A stretch of DNA of 64,000 bases from Bedellia somnulentella (GCA_963576735.1 OY755177.1:248001-312000); one strand, 5' to 3'; shown: positions 22,214 to 34,755, counted from the first letter of the stretch. A program made the numbers and translations. The notes: generated by a model from the sequence alone, not told the origin.

Positions 22214-24585
22214 AACAATTATTTCCTCATTAAAATAGCTAACTTATAAGCCTTCAGAGTATTGATGAATGAAATGCCCTAATAACTTCGCTATTAGAAC
22301 GTACTCATGCTACATGAAAACTGGTTCCAAAACATAGGTTCGGATAGAAAATCAACTTGTACAGTTTAAGTGACGGGTTTCGGTCAAACAGCGGAGTTCC
22401 ACACCGCCTTTCCTTCGCCCATCTACATACTATACTGTCCACATTCACAAAATACCGCGTCGCAGTCTAAAAAACCGCGTTAAACCGGTTCCCAACGCTA
22501 TATATTGTTAACCGTAATCTAGATTTAACTGGTTCCATTCCACTCCATTCGATATTTCGTCAGTTTTAGTTAAATTGTTATTTCGATCGAGAGCCATATG
22601 GGTTAGTAGCACAAGTGTGGTGGATCCTTATAAAGAAACATAAAACCTTTTATGCTTTTTATACCTGAGGTAGAGGATCGAGAATTTCGAGGTTTAATGT
22701 TATGATCAAACCTAACGACATCATTTATATGTTGACCTTCATCGAAAATATATATTTTGTAAGTTTGTGAATTTAATACATACATACATACATATTCTCA
22801 CGCCGTAAGTTCCCATTGGGGTTGGCATTTAATATATTTAATATAGTAAAGATAAAGATTGCTTGAATATTTTATTCACCAAAAATAGTTATATGACTGC
22901 ACAGGACTTGTAATGTAAACAGTCACATATATAATTTATTGAACAGAACTCTTCCACGTTCGTTAAGTTTTGCAATCGAGTTTTAGCATAGGAGCATCTA
23001 CACTTTAATACTAAATTGTGTTTGGTTGGGAAAGCTTTTCACCGCTACTTTGCTATTGGTTAAATTTAAAATATAAATTGCAATCCATAAATTAAACTGA
23101 GCAAAAGGATTATGTGAAAAGCGTATAACCCACATTTAACCGGTTAAGCCGGCACTCATACATAGTGTTACCGACTTTGATATGACCAACCTACTTGTTA
23201 TTACGTGGCCATCCAAGTTAACACCTAGAGGGATAGCAGGTGCCTCATTCTATTGTATATGCTAATTTCTTACAATTATTTTAAAACTCACTAAGGGGTT
23301 TGGCCCTTTAAATATAAATACGTAATCGCAAAGAATTCAAAACATACCATTAAAATGGTACAAAAATGTTGCCGCGCCGTGACGAATACATGGTAATTGT
23401 TTTCATAAAATCTTCATTGCGCAGAATCTATATACTAATATATTACAAAGTTGAAGTGTTTTTTTGATTGAACGCACCAATCTCAGGAGCTACTGTGACG
23501 ATTTGAAAGAAAATAAGTCTGCTAAGGTGGCCCACAATATACTAAAAAAGGCTTACGTTCCTTGCGAAGCTGAGGGAAATTTATAGTTATCATAAAAATG
23601 AGGATGCGAAAACATAAGTGAAAACACCAAAACAGCAGGTCTACACTCACAAAAGATATTATTGCTTACGAGTAGCAGTACATGAGGGTTTAAATAGAAT
23701 TAAATTAGTCCCCAGCTTAAAAACATTAAGGAAGACAATATGTTGAAGGTGCTACTCCTAGCGAAGTAGGATGTGTATCGGCAGATGTGATTACGCATGT
23801 TTCCGAATAGTTCGATGATATAAAGTGTAAGTGAATAGTTAAGCACAACTTTATGACACATAAACGAATAAACTTTTACGATTTACGATCACAACTCCTA
23901 CACCGGTTTGCAGTCCAACATAATTGGATCAGGGTTGCCTACACTCCATTTACCTTGTTTTAGCTTCAATGCCCAATTTAACGAAATAAAACAAAAGTTG
24001 TTTTTTATTTCCATTGCGTTGCGTTGAGTTTGTCCTCATTAAGTGAACATGGGCTCAATAAAGAACTTTATGTCCTTCTAAAAATGCTGATATACAATTT
24101 TCCTTCTTTTGCGAGTAGTTGCGAGTTGCGACATCTTATGAATTGAAAACACTTTGTTTTTTATAAAGCTTCATCTAAAGATCTCTGCTAATCAATTACA
24201 ACTATATTAAAGTTTAATATTCCAGGATATTTTAACAACTTAATCTTTCATTCTGGATACTGAAAAATGTAAAACAATACCTTGATACCAAGGTGGCAAC
24301 CCTAATAGTAGTTAGTGATGTAATGAAGAATGCGACCATACAGGGATTATTTCCTGCACATTTTACAATTTAGATCAATTGCCTCGTACGCGGCGGCTCG
24401 TTTACCCGACTACCCAATAACATGGGTTTAAGTTGGCCGAGTGTTAATACAATAGCCATTGTATCGAGCATCGTAGTCGAGAGGCGGCGCCGTCGTAGAA
24501 GAACATGAAAGCTTTCTGTACTATCTACGATTCTCGATCGTATTGTTTGTATATTTAGTTACCACGACTAAACAATTTCAGTTAT
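22214..24585. other. Intergenic, little recognised
   Basis: AT-rich. A short reverse L2 LINE tail (CATACATACATATTCTCACG) is at about 22778-22830. No gene seen. Confidence 0.4.
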
Positions 24586-24595
24586 TTTCTACTAA

Positions 24596-24830
24596 CAGTA
24601 GTGTTGGCTTAGAATAGCACTACCCCATTTCTTCCGGTGGGTGTACGTAAGAGGCGACTAACGGTATTGGGGCTTTTAAGGGATTTTTGCGGTTGGAGAC
24701 CCATCAGACCCTTTATTTTACCATCTTTTCCCCACTCAACTTTCCAAAAGTGGCTGAGGAATTTCTAATTCCTTAGCTCTGGCTACCCCGTTTTGGGATC
24801 TATAGCCGTGAGTATATGTATGTATGAATG
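24596..24830 (+). repeat. SINE A with perfect 10-bp target duplication
   Basis: Flanked by TTTCTACTAA at 24586-24595 and 24831-24840. Body complete with an ATGT tail. Confidence 0.9.
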
Positions 24831-25622
24831 TTTCTACTAAATGAGTAGTGCGCCCGAAATGAATCTTTTAGGCAAATTTTTGTTCACTTGGTATGTTATG
24901 CAAACACTGAAAAAAAGCATTAGTCTCGTCACTAGTCAATAGATATATGCTAACTTCAACAACATAATTAAGATTCGTAAATAAGTAATCCTGAATAAGC
25001 TACTGCGGCGGTTCGGAAGATTACGTTATTACCATTAGGGACTGTCGAAGTGTTAAAATAAAAAGAACTGAATTACCAGCTATTCCTCAATTAAACCGTT
25101 ATATCAAGTTTTTTCTTGTACTATGAGTTGATTACTTTCAAAGTTGGTCAATTTTATTAAATATATTCCATTCTCGAACATTTCCATGGTCGGCCCGTTT
25201 CAAGCACTCTCACCGCTTCAAAGGACGTAACGTGTGTAATATCCAACCGCGAAGGAAAGTGGAATGCACTTAACATATAAATCTAAATACAGCCAAGGTC
25301 AGTTTTCGCAAAATAAATTCCACTTAACGATACATTAATTCCACTCAAGGTTAACCAACTTGCATACTTCATCGGGGGTTTTTTAATATTTCGACGTTAA
25401 CTTACTTAACCGTAGCCATTTATGGCTGCTCTTGTGAGTGTGTATAAAAATGATGTCTGATTTTCATAGTTTTATTTTTTCAATCGTTTTACGAGCTGTG
25501 TTGAGAAAAATTGCCAAGATACTAAGAGACATGAGTTAGAGTCCAGAACTGAACCTAGATCTAGCATTTCGATGGTCGTGGAAAACCTGCATGATTGAGT
25601 TATGCGCATACTTATTAGTATA

Positions 25623-25765
25623 TACCAATGATACTTTTACTCACGCCATTAATTCCCATTTAGATAGGCAGAAACTATCTATGGCCAATTTGTGAGACCC
25701 TGCGAAACTTATCTTGCTTCCCTCACATATATTCTTATATTTGTCCTTTTATTCTTCTAGCTTCA
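25623..25765 (-). mobile_element. LINE L2 3' fragment
   Basis: Reverse copy of the L2 3' end (TATACTCACGCCATTAATTCC), with the terminal coding region decayed. A second, longer copy follows at 25770. Confidence 0.7.
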
Positions 25766-25769
25766 GACT

Positions 25770-26235
25770 CCCATACATACTCACGCCGTTAATTCCCATT
25801 GGGGTAGGTAGAGACTATCGATCGCCACTTCGTACGATCCTGGCCAACCTCTCTTGCTTCGTCTACATCCATCAATATTTTCATACATGCTCTTTTATTC
25901 TTCATACTTCCGACGCAAGGCACACATATCAATTTGGTCCAAGTGTGTCTTTCGTGGCCGTCCTCTACTAACATAGCCTTCCACATTAGCTCTATAGATC
26001 CCTTTTAACAATTTCCTATCATCCATCCTCTCGATGTGCCCAAACCATCGCAACATTCCTTTTTCTATCTTACAATATAATCTTTTACACCACACCGTTC
26101 ACGAATCACGTCATTCCTCACACGATCACATAACCCTTACATTACAAACTTTTCTGATCTCATTTCTACTGCATTTACTCTGTTTTCATGCTTCTTCTGC
26201 CACACCCAACATTCACTGCCAGGGCCGTCTTTAAC
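25770..26235 (-). pseudogene. LINE L2 reverse transcriptase C-terminus
   Basis: Minus-strand coding remnant. Overlapping frames carry KIEKGMLRWFGHIERMDDRK, RANVEGYVSRGRPRKTHLDQ and, after a frameshift, MKNKRACMKILMDVDEAREV and ending YPNGN. This is the extreme C-terminus of the L2 family polymerase, which the copy at 44.7-48.2 kb has partly lost. Confidence 0.85.
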
Positions 26236-26394
26236 GAGGCTGGGGCCGCTGGGCACACAAGAATTGGGGGCCCTTTTGGAAAGTAAAAAATGCGATAGTA
26301 TCTTTTTTTACTAATAAGTATGAGTATGACAATTTATTACAGGTAATCTAATATAGTATAATATAATAATAATAACAATGTGTCGGTTCCAGCA

Positions 26395-26625
26395 CAAATG
26401 CAGAAAGCGGTGCTGCCCGATACGGCTTAGATCGTTCGTCGGTTCTTGAACCTGAGTCCCTGACCCCGACCGACTGTTCTTTTGTCGGGGAGTACCGGCT
26501 CTCCCATTTAAAATTTATATTTTCTTATTCGGCCATGGGAGAGGCGAGGAACTAAAAGTCATGCCCAAAATAATAATAATAAATCATATATTTGCAGGCA
26601 ACAAGGCCCATATAATATTAGTAAA
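26395..26625. repeat. Unclassified repeat candidate
   Basis: Contains GTCGGGGAGTACCGGCTCTC and CGGCCATGGGAGAGGCGAGG, words that look like a lepidopteran retroposon end. No second copy in the window supports this. Confidence 0.3.
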
Positions 26626-26896
26626 AGTTAACCTATTTTAGTAATTTACAATGTAGTGGGCAGAGGCTTTGGTTTCTGATGCGCAGCCCTGTCGCGCCGG
26701 AACACTATTCCGTCAGGCCAAAAGTTCTCTCCTAGCAGAACTTTATAAAATAATACATCATTAATGATATTGCAATGCTGCTGGTTTTTAACACGTTTAT
26801 TTTAGCTTCACCTGTATGTCGGTAAGTATGTATGTAACCGACTACTTTAATCTCGATTTTGACCTACTTTAAACGGATCTATTTTATTCAAAATTT

Positions 26897-27025
26897 GTAC
26901 ATCATCATCATCATCAGCCTATAGACGTCCAATGCTGGACGTAAGCCTCCTCCATCGCCCTCATCCATCGGCTACCCATGACCTTGACCAAGTCGTCGGT
27001 CCGCCTTGTAGGAGGCCTACCCACA
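26897..27025 (-). mobile_element. LINE 3' end with (CATCAT)n tail
   Basis: CATCATCATC tail, then CCTATAGACGTCCAATGCTG and ATCGGCTACCCATGACC. A + strand relative is at 58975-59143. Probably the 3' end of an RTE-like LINE. Confidence 0.7.
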
Positions 27026-27306
27026 CTGCGTCACACGTATTTAGTACTAAAAAGTTAGAAATAAATGTAGTTTAACAAACTGAAAAACACAGAACAGAAC
27101 AGGAAGTATGGCACAGTGTGCCCCACGCTTTTTCATGATTTTAACCTTATATTGGGAATTCTTTTTTAATTTTTAGTTAAATGTGCTTCAAAATCGTGTT
27201 TTCCACATTTTTTTACTATATTTATTTTAAATCTTTTTGTTCATGAAAACCTCATGTGGGGATTATTACTAATAATTAAAGAATAAATAAAGGAAAGAAA
27301 AATTTC

Positions 27307-27377
27307 GACACAGGCGGGGATCGAACCCGCGACCTCGGGTAAACGCCCCGACGCTCTGCCAACTGAGCTACCGTGTC
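27307..27377 (-). other. tRNA-like cloverleaf, array unit 1
   Basis: Folds as 7-bp acceptor (GACACGG with CTGTGTC, one G-T), 4-bp D stem, 5-bp anticodon stem TCGGG/CCCGA, 4-nt variable loop and 5-bp T stem GCGGG/CCCGC with TTCGATC loop. The anticodon loop GCGTTTA has C at position 33 instead of the invariant U, with GTT at 34-36. It has good pol III boxes, but it is unlikely to be a working tRNA. Confidence 0.7.
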
Positions 27378-27616
27378 AGTTGGCTGCCAGTGCGAAATTC
27401 CTCTATCCTTTATTTCTTTTACACGTTTAAGTAGTGTTTGCGTTTCCTACCTCCGAATTATTACTAATTCGAAAGGCCACTTGTCTATCTTTTCAGATAG
27501 AATGCAAATGTTGAAAACGCCTAACTATCACATAATTTAAATCTTTTTGTTCATGAAAACCTCATGTGGGGATTATTACTAATAATTAAAGAATAAATAA
27601 AGGAAAGAAAAATTTC

Positions 27617-27687
27617 GACACAGGCGGGGATCGAACCCGCGACCTCGGGTAAACGCCCCGACGCTCTGCCAACTGAGCTACCGTGTC
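27617..27687 (-). other. tRNA-like cloverleaf, array unit 2
   Basis: Identical by eye to unit 1. Confidence 0.7.
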
Positions 27688-27926
27688 AGTTGGCTACCAG
27701 TGCGAAATTCCTCTATCCTTTATTTCTTTTACACGTTTAAGTAGTGTTTGCGTTTCCTACCTCCGAATTATTACTAATTCGAAAGGCCACTTGTCTATCT
27801 TTTCAGATAGAATGCAAATGTTGAAAACGCCTAACTATCACATAATTTAAATCTTTTTGTTCATGAAAACCTCATGTGGGGATTATTACTAATAATTAAA
27901 GAATAAATAAAGGAAAGAAAAATTTC

Positions 27927-27997
27927 GACACAGGCGGGGATCGAACCCGCGACCTCGGGTAAACGCCCCGACGCTCTGCCAATTGAGCTACCGTGTC
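27927..27997 (-). other. tRNA-like cloverleaf, array unit 3
   Basis: One change in the D loop (AATTGAGC for AACTGAGC). The downstream spacer differs and runs straight into the inverted terminal sequence. Confidence 0.7.
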
Positions 27998-28389
27998 AAA
28001 GGCTGCGAGTGCATCAGGTCCCCACATGAGGTTTTCATGAACAAAAACATTCAAAATATGTAAATATAAGTGTTTTTGTATCCTTTAGAGGAACTCTTAT
28101 TAAAACACCAACAGTTGGTCACCCTACTTAAAACGAGACACAGTTAGCTAGTTAGCCATCCTTTTTCAGGACACTTTAGGTCGCCAGAGCGCGTTCCTGT
28201 TTAAATTATACTTCCATGCTATGGAGTTTTTGTTTATTTACCTTATTCATGAATTAATAATAGTCTATGTTATTGTATAGAGTGTCGTAGACAAATGGCA
28301 AAAACGTAGATACATCGGTACCCAATCCCAAACCAAACTCATGTGACGTCATACACGCACACACACAAAACAATTTATTCCCTTCCACA

Positions 28390-28585
28390 CGGATTTAAGG
28401 CAGGTGTCCGAAGTGTGAATAAAAAAAGAGTATACTTGTATGAAAAAAAATATGAATATAGATAAAGCTCGAGAGACTTGCCAGGCCAGCATACAAAGTG
28501 GCCATCGATATTCTTCTTATGTTACGTCTACCTATCCCGATGGGAACTAAGGGCCTGATTTAATGTATGTATGTATGTATGTACG
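28390..28585 (+). mobile_element. LINE L2 3' remnant with ATGT tail
   Basis: AAGGCAGGTGTCCGAAGTGTG, then the decayed coding end and (ATGT)n at about 28563-28582. Confidence 0.7.
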
Positions 28586-29090
28586 GACGTATTCTATAAT
28601 TCTAAATAATAAGTTTTAGCTTCAATCGACATATAGATAGGTATTTAAACGTATTTTTTTAATAAGCACACAGTCGTCTATTTCTAATAACTGCATGCCA
28701 TTTGTGTTCTTTTAATTATTATATAGAAATACACTATATCAGTTAATAACGAAAGAAAACCGATATCTTACTGGACAGTGTCATGGATGGATTGAGTCAT
28801 TACCGTTTACAAAATCTTTAATAACCTCGTGCTCAACAAAACAAAATATTGTTTGAGGAACGTCTTTTTTATAGACCTACCTATAGTCGGTTATCATTTA
28901 CGGGTTTTATGTAAAATATATTAAAATAATAGTTTCCTGTATGAAGAGCCCTTCGTATGCACCTTAATTTAAAAGTCTGTTGGTTAAAAATGGCGTTCGT
29001 ACGTTACAAATATATTTATTAGCTTCCAAGTACCGTAAACTTCGTTCCACTCTATTGTAAACAATAAATCGCCTTTTAAAATACAGAGTA

Positions 29091-29342
29091 TACATACATA
29101 TACTCACGGCTAAAAATCCCTTAACGGGGTAGCCATAGCCAGAGCTTTGGAATGAGAAATTCCTCAGCCACTTTTGGAAGTTGATTAGGGAAAAGATGGT
29201 GATAATATATAAATGTTTTTGGTGACGGGTCTTCAACCACATCGCCCAAAAATCACTTAATAAGCCCCTATACCCTTAGTCGCCTCTTACGATCACCCAC
29301 GGGCAGAAATGGGGTAGAGTTATTCTAAGCCGACACTACACA
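29091..29342 (-). repeat. SINE A, full length
   Basis: TACATACATATACTCACGGC to CCGACACTACAC. Body complete. Confidence 0.85.
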
Positions 29343-29423
29343 GATACTTTTAAAATATAATTCTTTAATACAGTTTTAATACTTGTGATCAAAAACAAGA
29401 GTTGGATACAAAATACATATGTA

Positions 29424-29495
29424 TAGTTGAGTTAGTATCCCATAATACAAGTTCTACTTAGCTTGGGGCTAACTTGATCTGTGTATAATATGCCT
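29424..29495 (+). repeat. SINE C body fragment
   Basis: AGTTAGTATCCCATAATAC and CTTGATCTGTGTATAATATG match the reverse of 13288-13355. Confidence 0.6.
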
Positions 29496-30307
29496 ATGTC
29501 TGATTATATAGCCTCTTAACACTGTTTGTACAAAATGTGTCCATAAAAACAGTCTTTATAAAAGACACATTGGTGGAGGTCCGATTCAAGGTTCAAACCC
29601 ACGCCTATCTGCATTTTTACGGTTTGTTAGAAACGATTTGATATGTCAAGTACATGCACTTGTTTAGTTTTTACTGAACTAACGAACTTGGTAAAGGGTG
29701 TTATCCGTTCACTAAACGGTTTGTATCGTAAAACAAAACCAAAACCTTTCGAAATACAAAACTATCGTAAATATTGTATTCATTTTTTTATCCTTAAACA
29801 TAGTAAAACAAACAAAACAGCCCATCAGGATAATCATTGTGAAGATGAATGACGACAAAAAATTTGTTTCGTCTTATATAAATTATTATCAGATTGATGC
29901 AAAGATTTAAATATAATTATTTATTCGCGGGCAGACCCTCCCTAAAACCACAACTTGACCCTTCAACCAGTCGGTTAAAGGTTGCAGTGAATCATCACTG
30001 GAAGCAGTACATCGGTTGACCCTATCGACAGCTTTTGGGGAAAGTGAGCAAACATCCATCAGAATTACATAACGCCACTGTTTTATAGGTGTCGGTTGTG
30101 TGCTGTGCGACCGTCGCTCTTCACGAACATTGTGTGCATTACACAACACTGACGACTCTCTTTATTCAATCAATCAATTATTGTGATCAAACATATTTTA
30201 TTGATGCTGTGTGGACTTAGAATAGCTTTACCGATTGTTTGCAACTCTTATATTTTAACGTATAGGTACATGTTTGCTGGCTTAACAAAAATGGCGTAAG
30301 GTATATT

Positions 30308-30539
30308 ATACATATACTCACGGCTGTAAATCCCTAGAAGGGGAGCCAGAGCTAAGGAATTAAAAATTCCTCAGCCACTTTTGGAAAGTTAAGTGGGGAA
30401 ATGATGGTAAAATAAAGTTTGTTGGTGATGGGTCTCCAACCGCATCTACCAAAAATCCCTTAATAGCCCCAATACCGTTAGTAGCCTCTTACGTACACCC
30501 ACCGGAAGAAATGGGGTAGTGCTATTATAGACACTACAC
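30308..30539 (-). repeat. SINE A
   Basis: Reverse copy from ATATACTCACGGCTG to GACACTACAC, with a small deletion near the 5' end. Confidence 0.85.
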
Positions 30540-30601
30540 AGCATTTTATATTGAATTCAATCCAATTGATAAATCGGTTTCCAGGAATCCAATACGTAAA
30601 A

Positions 30602-30690
30602 CTGTGATAGCTGCGTGGGTAGCTCCACCACCTCTCATGCAGAGAAGCATGGTTCGAACCCTGATAGTGTAAAGTCTGAAGCGATACCTA
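30602..30690 (+). repeat. tRNA-like SINE head fragment
   Basis: TGATAGCTGCGTGGGTAG (box A-like) and GGTTCGAACCC (box B) about 40 bases apart. No acceptor pairing, so it is a SINE relic. Confidence 0.5.
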
Positions 30691-30779
30691 AAAATATCTC
30701 TTAGAAACCTTACAAAAAGAAAAACCGTAATGTTATTCGTTCGTTAGGTAGATTATTACATGTAAGGACCCAAACGTTG

Positions 30780-31016
30780 CCGTATAGTGTCGGCTTAGAA
30801 TAACACTACCCCATTTCTACCCGTGGGTGATCGTAAAAGGCGACTAAGGGTATAGGGGCTTTTTAAGTGATTTTCGGGCAATGGAGACCCGTCACCAAAA
30901 ACGTTTATTATTATCATCCCCTCCCATCCCCAATCAACTTCCAAAAGTGGCTGAGGAATTTAAAGTTGTGGCTACCCCGTTAAGGGATTTATAGCCGCGA
31001 GTATATGTATGTATGT
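30780..31016 (+). repeat. SINE A with target duplication
   Basis: Flanked by AAGGACCCAAA on both sides (before about 30770 and from about 31017). It shows the family 5' end as GTTGCCGTRTAGTG. Confidence 0.85.
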
Positions 31017-31947
31017 AAGGACCCAAAAAGGCTATTAAGTTACCGACTATGATTCGATGGAAATGCTCCAACATCTGTAGTTTAGGAATAGGTTTGCCTT
31101 TTGTATGAATTGAGACCATCTTTATTATAATTTAATAATATATTTATATCCTTTTTAATATATCCCTTGTAATTTGCTTCGACTTATCGGCATACCTCGA
31201 CGGTGATGTTATAATTATCATCAATAAATACATAATTTGGCTGGGCGAAATCAGTTCAAAGCGAAGTAGAGAGATAATTAGGAGTGTTATAGAATGTCGG
31301 TCAAACACGCGTGCGAATTAAATGAAGCTTGCGAGTCACGAGCGCGTTACGCTTCGTCTTATTATGACCCGATCTGGTTCCACACACTGCACGCCGCACG
31401 CGGTCTGACGTAGCACTAGTCATAAACACTCAATTGAGCTATAAAAACGAGTGATGACTTTTAAATTAAATTTATTCTGATTAATATGCTTTAACAATGA
31501 GTTAAATCCACCACAAATACAAAAAATCCCGTGCTTACTTATTATAATACCCACGGCTGAAGTAGCAAATGCAGTTAGCCATTACTCCGGACTCAACTAC
31601 TCCCCAACCACTTATGTAGGTTTAGGGTTGCTGCAGGATAAAAAATTATGGTTCCATAAAGTTATACCTTGGGTTCTACCACACGATCGTCCTCCGCTCC
31701 GCACCATCATAAGTTAAATGGCAACGAGAACAAATTCTAGTAGAGAACGAAGTCGTTATTATTAATTCTTTTCTGATTTATTATTGTTAATTTATAGAAG
31801 AAGATGAAAATAATAAATATTATTTTGATCCCACATACTCATTCAGTTAATCGCCATACTTTTGTTAGCCTAATTAAATATGACAATAAACTCATCATGG
31901 TAGCCTCGAACTATACAGTACTAAGCAATTATAAATTAATTTGCATA

Positions 31948-32290
31948 TAAAGAAAGAAAGAAAGAAAGAAAAAAACTTTATTCAGTGCACAGGAAAATAC
32001 ACAACAAATAAAAAATTAAAAAAAAACAAAGAGGTAAACAAAAACAACAAAACAACATAAGTAAAAAATTAAAACATAAAAAAGTGTGCAATCGTGAAAA
32101 TCTTAGAAAATACTATATAAAAAAGCAGCCCTATGCAGTGAATTGGTTACTGGCTCAGCATGTTGCCACAGATGATGATGTCACCAACCGTGGCGCTGAT
32201 TTTCAGCCAGTGCCATACAATTTGATAAACGATATTTTATGTATATGTTTTACTGACTATGTACACGCGCTCTCACTCAGCGCGTAAAAC
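31948..32290 (-). mobile_element. Retroposon with (CTTT)n tail, copy 1
   Basis: On the plus strand it starts with (GAAA)n and TTTATTCAGTGC. Further in, CTGATTTTCAGCCAGTGCC resembles the element at 53208-53672. Probably a LINE 3' end or SINE inserted in reverse. Confidence 0.55.
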
Positions 32291-32480
32291 GCAACCTATG
32301 TGGTCGTACCTTTACAATGTGGAAACATTAATTAATTATTGTTCCTTTAGTAGTTCTTTTCTCCGTTGTATAATATTAACCATGATCGTGAATTATGATA
32401 GTTATCGTGAGCGTGAATAGGCTGAGAGTAATCACTGGTTTTTATTGAGATCTCACTCGAGTGTTGGCTGAGACGATTAA

Positions 32481-33084
32481 CCCTCGGCGTGCCTGGTAGA
32501 AAAAAGTTACATGGCGTGCCTGGTGGGTCGGTGAGACCCTAAATTTAAATATTTTTTTTCTCCTACAAATCGATATCAATGTAGTATATTTTTTGATTTT
32601 ATAATAAAATTAAACATGTTTTTAGAGTTTTAAATAAAATACGTGTTCGAATTAATAATATTTTCAAAAGATTTTTAATTAAACTTTTACCTTGTTTTTT
32701 AACGTAGAATTAAACATCTTATGTTCATAAACATGCAAAATCAACTAAAACTAAAGAAATCACAATCAGACTTTGGGGATCATAATGCACATAGGTTATC
32801 TTATATTCTAAGCTAAAATAATTAGTCTTCTGCATTTCCGACATGATTTTTAGGAACATAGCAATTTCCACACTGGAAAATTGCATGTTCTATCACTTTG
32901 ATGATCACATGATCCTTTCACTACTGGAGCAGGCCCCGGACTGAGGTAGCGGGCGGAGGGCGATAATCAGTTCACTACGGTCAGCTACACTAAGAGCGGT
33001 TGCGCGCGAATTTCAAATTAAAATGAATTATAACTGTTTAATGGCTGCGGTGGGTCTCACAGACCCAACCAGGCATGCCGAGGG
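32481..33084. mobile_element. piggyBac-like MITE (604 bp)
   Basis: Starts CCCTCGGCGTGCCTGGT and ends ACCAGGCATGCCGAGGG, flanked by TTAA at 32477-32480 and 33085-33088. A second inner inverted block (GTGGGTCGGTGAGACCC against GGGTCTCACAGACCCA) extends the termini. TTAA targets and CCC/GGG ends are the piggyBac signature. No transposase ORF. Confidence 0.85.
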
Positions 33085-33383
33085 TTAATTTTGTGAATAT
33101 TACTCATTTACAATGTGGTATAGTAATGTTACGTTGTGCTGTAGTTGTTTGATTGTTACTATGCGGTTAAAACGCTATTTTATTTAAACACTTTATTGCA
33201 TACAAAACAACACACAAACAGTATATTACAGAATAAGTACAACAGTATATGTATGACAAAGGATGACTTATCGCCTTAACGCGATGTCTTCCAGTCAACG
33301 CTATGATTATCGTTTATTTCTTGTGTACCTTATTGTGGACATTTAGTTTTTTAAACTGTTTAACTAATATTAAAGCATTCGCT

Positions 33384-33630
33384 AGGTAGTGTCGGCTTAG
33401 AATAGCTCTAACACATTTCTTACTGTGGGTGTTCGTAAGAGGCGGCTAAAGTTATTAGGGCTATTTAAATGTTTTTTTGGGCGATGTGGTTGGAGACTCG
33501 TCACCTATAATCTTAATATTAGACTCTTTTACCCCACTCAACCTCCAAAAGTTGATGAAAACATTATTAGTCTGAAGCTCTGGCTACCCCATCTAGGGAT
33601 TTGTAGCCACTAATATACGAATGTATGTAT
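33384..33630 (+). repeat. SINE A, diverged
   Basis: GTAGTGTCGGCTTAGAATAG to CGAATGTATGTAT. Confidence 0.8.
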
Positions 33631-33705
33631 TTGTTGTGCCTTTACAATATACAGCCGTAATAACGGATTATGATATAAAACTTAGTTATCAATTTAAAAC
33701 AGAAC

Positions 33706-33949
33706 ATACATACATATACTCATGGCTATAAATCCATAGAAGGGGTAGCCAGAGCTAAGGAATTAAAAATTCCTCAGCCACTTTTGGAAAATTTAGTGGG
33801 GAAAAGATGGTAAAGTAAAGGTTGTTGGTGATGGGTCTCCAACCGCATCGCCCAAAAATCTCTTAAAAGCCCCAATACCGTTAGTCGCCTCTTACGTACA
33901 CCCATCAGTAGAAACGGGGTAGTGCTATTCCAAGCCGACACTACACGCG
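33706..33949 (-). repeat. SINE A with 12-bp target duplication
   Basis: TTAAAACAGAAC at 33694-33705 and 33950-33961. Full length, reverse. A second copy of the same locus is truncated by the gap (35230-35334). Confidence 0.9.
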
Positions 33950-34048
33950 TTAAAACAGAACTATAAGAAATTTAAGACACCAAGGTATATAATACATTTT
34001 TTTCAACACACTTGCAAATAAAATTATTTACTTCAATGTCTCAACTTA

Positions 34049-34372
34049 AACGTTCACAACGTATAACCCTAAAGGGGTTGGCTAAGGTACTAATACTTTT
34101 GAACATCACGTGACATTGTCACCTGGTGTTCAGAGTACCCACATTTTGCTTGGACAGTGTACTCACGTGATAGAAGGCCGGCCTATCGCCGTTTTGTACG
34201 AATACACTGTCACATGGCCAACTACAACTTAGTCATGTGGGTTTCCTCACTATGTTTTCCCTCACCTTTAACAACCAAGACCGTTTAGCCCGATTCTTGG
34301 ATCGAACCGATGACGCCTGTCTGCATGATAAGCGCATGCTCGAACCACTGAGCTATCTTAGTTTTACTAATT
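34049..34372 (-). repeat. SINE B, diverged
   Basis: AACGTTCACAACGTATAACC to GAACCACTGAGCTATC (tRNA head box A side). Confidence 0.8.
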
Positions 34373-34637
34373 ATTTTACAAACAAACTTACTATAGAAGA
34401 ATTTGTTGCTGAAGAAAAAAGCTAATAGCAGCTATATCACTTTAGTTTTCACATATGCACATGCGCAATGGGTGCCGTAGCCCTATCTTACGTTAAGTAC
34501 TACCTGTGATTACGACAGAATCTACAACCAATATAAAAGAATACAAATTTAGTCGAATGAAGCCGAAACAATTAATAATGTAACTGGCTTCAATCATTTA
34601 TGTACAAAAATGTTTAATTCAGTATTTTAATGTAAAC

Positions 34638-34755
34638 CTTTAATGTAATCCTTTCCCCACTAAATTTTCCAAATGTGGCTGAGGAATTTCTAATTCCTTA
34701 GCTCTGGCTACCCCTTCTAGGGATTTATAGCCGTGAGTATATGTATGTATGTATG
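34638..34755 (+). repeat. SINE A, 5'-truncated, with matching empty site
   Basis: 118-bp insert flanked by TTTAATGTAAAC (34626-34637 and 34756-34767). The second copy of this locus at about 36013-36026 has one TTTAATGTAAAC and no insert. Confidence 0.95.

Larger units (their letters stand above)
27234..28047 (-). repeat. tRNA-cloverleaf tandem array (310-bp units) with inverted ends
   Basis: Two complete 310-bp units and a partial third, spacing exact (marker CGACACAGGC at 27306, 27616, 27926). Each unit holds a 71-nt tRNA-like sequence on the minus strand plus a hairpin-prone spacer (CTATCTTTTCAGATAG; GAATTATTACTAATTC). The array starts at 27234 and ends at 28047 with the same 28-bp sequence in opposite orientations (key words TTCATGAAAACCTCATG and its complement). 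A related 313-bp array lies at 46.9-48.0 kb. Confidence 0.85.

Noticed and set aside
27307..27377. A true tRNA-Asn(GTT) gene
   Set aside because: Although the cloverleaf folds well, position 33 is C instead of the invariant U, the copies sit in tandem repeats and in a mobile unit, and the sequence does not resemble eukaryotic tRNA-Asn.
27234..28047. CRISPR-like array
   Set aside because: Repeats are 310 bp with conserved spacers in a eukaryotic genome; the spacing is a tandem satellite, not repeat-spacer.
32084..32287. 67-codon plus ORF
   Set aside because: Lies inside the reverse-oriented (CTTT)n retroposon and has no family resemblance.
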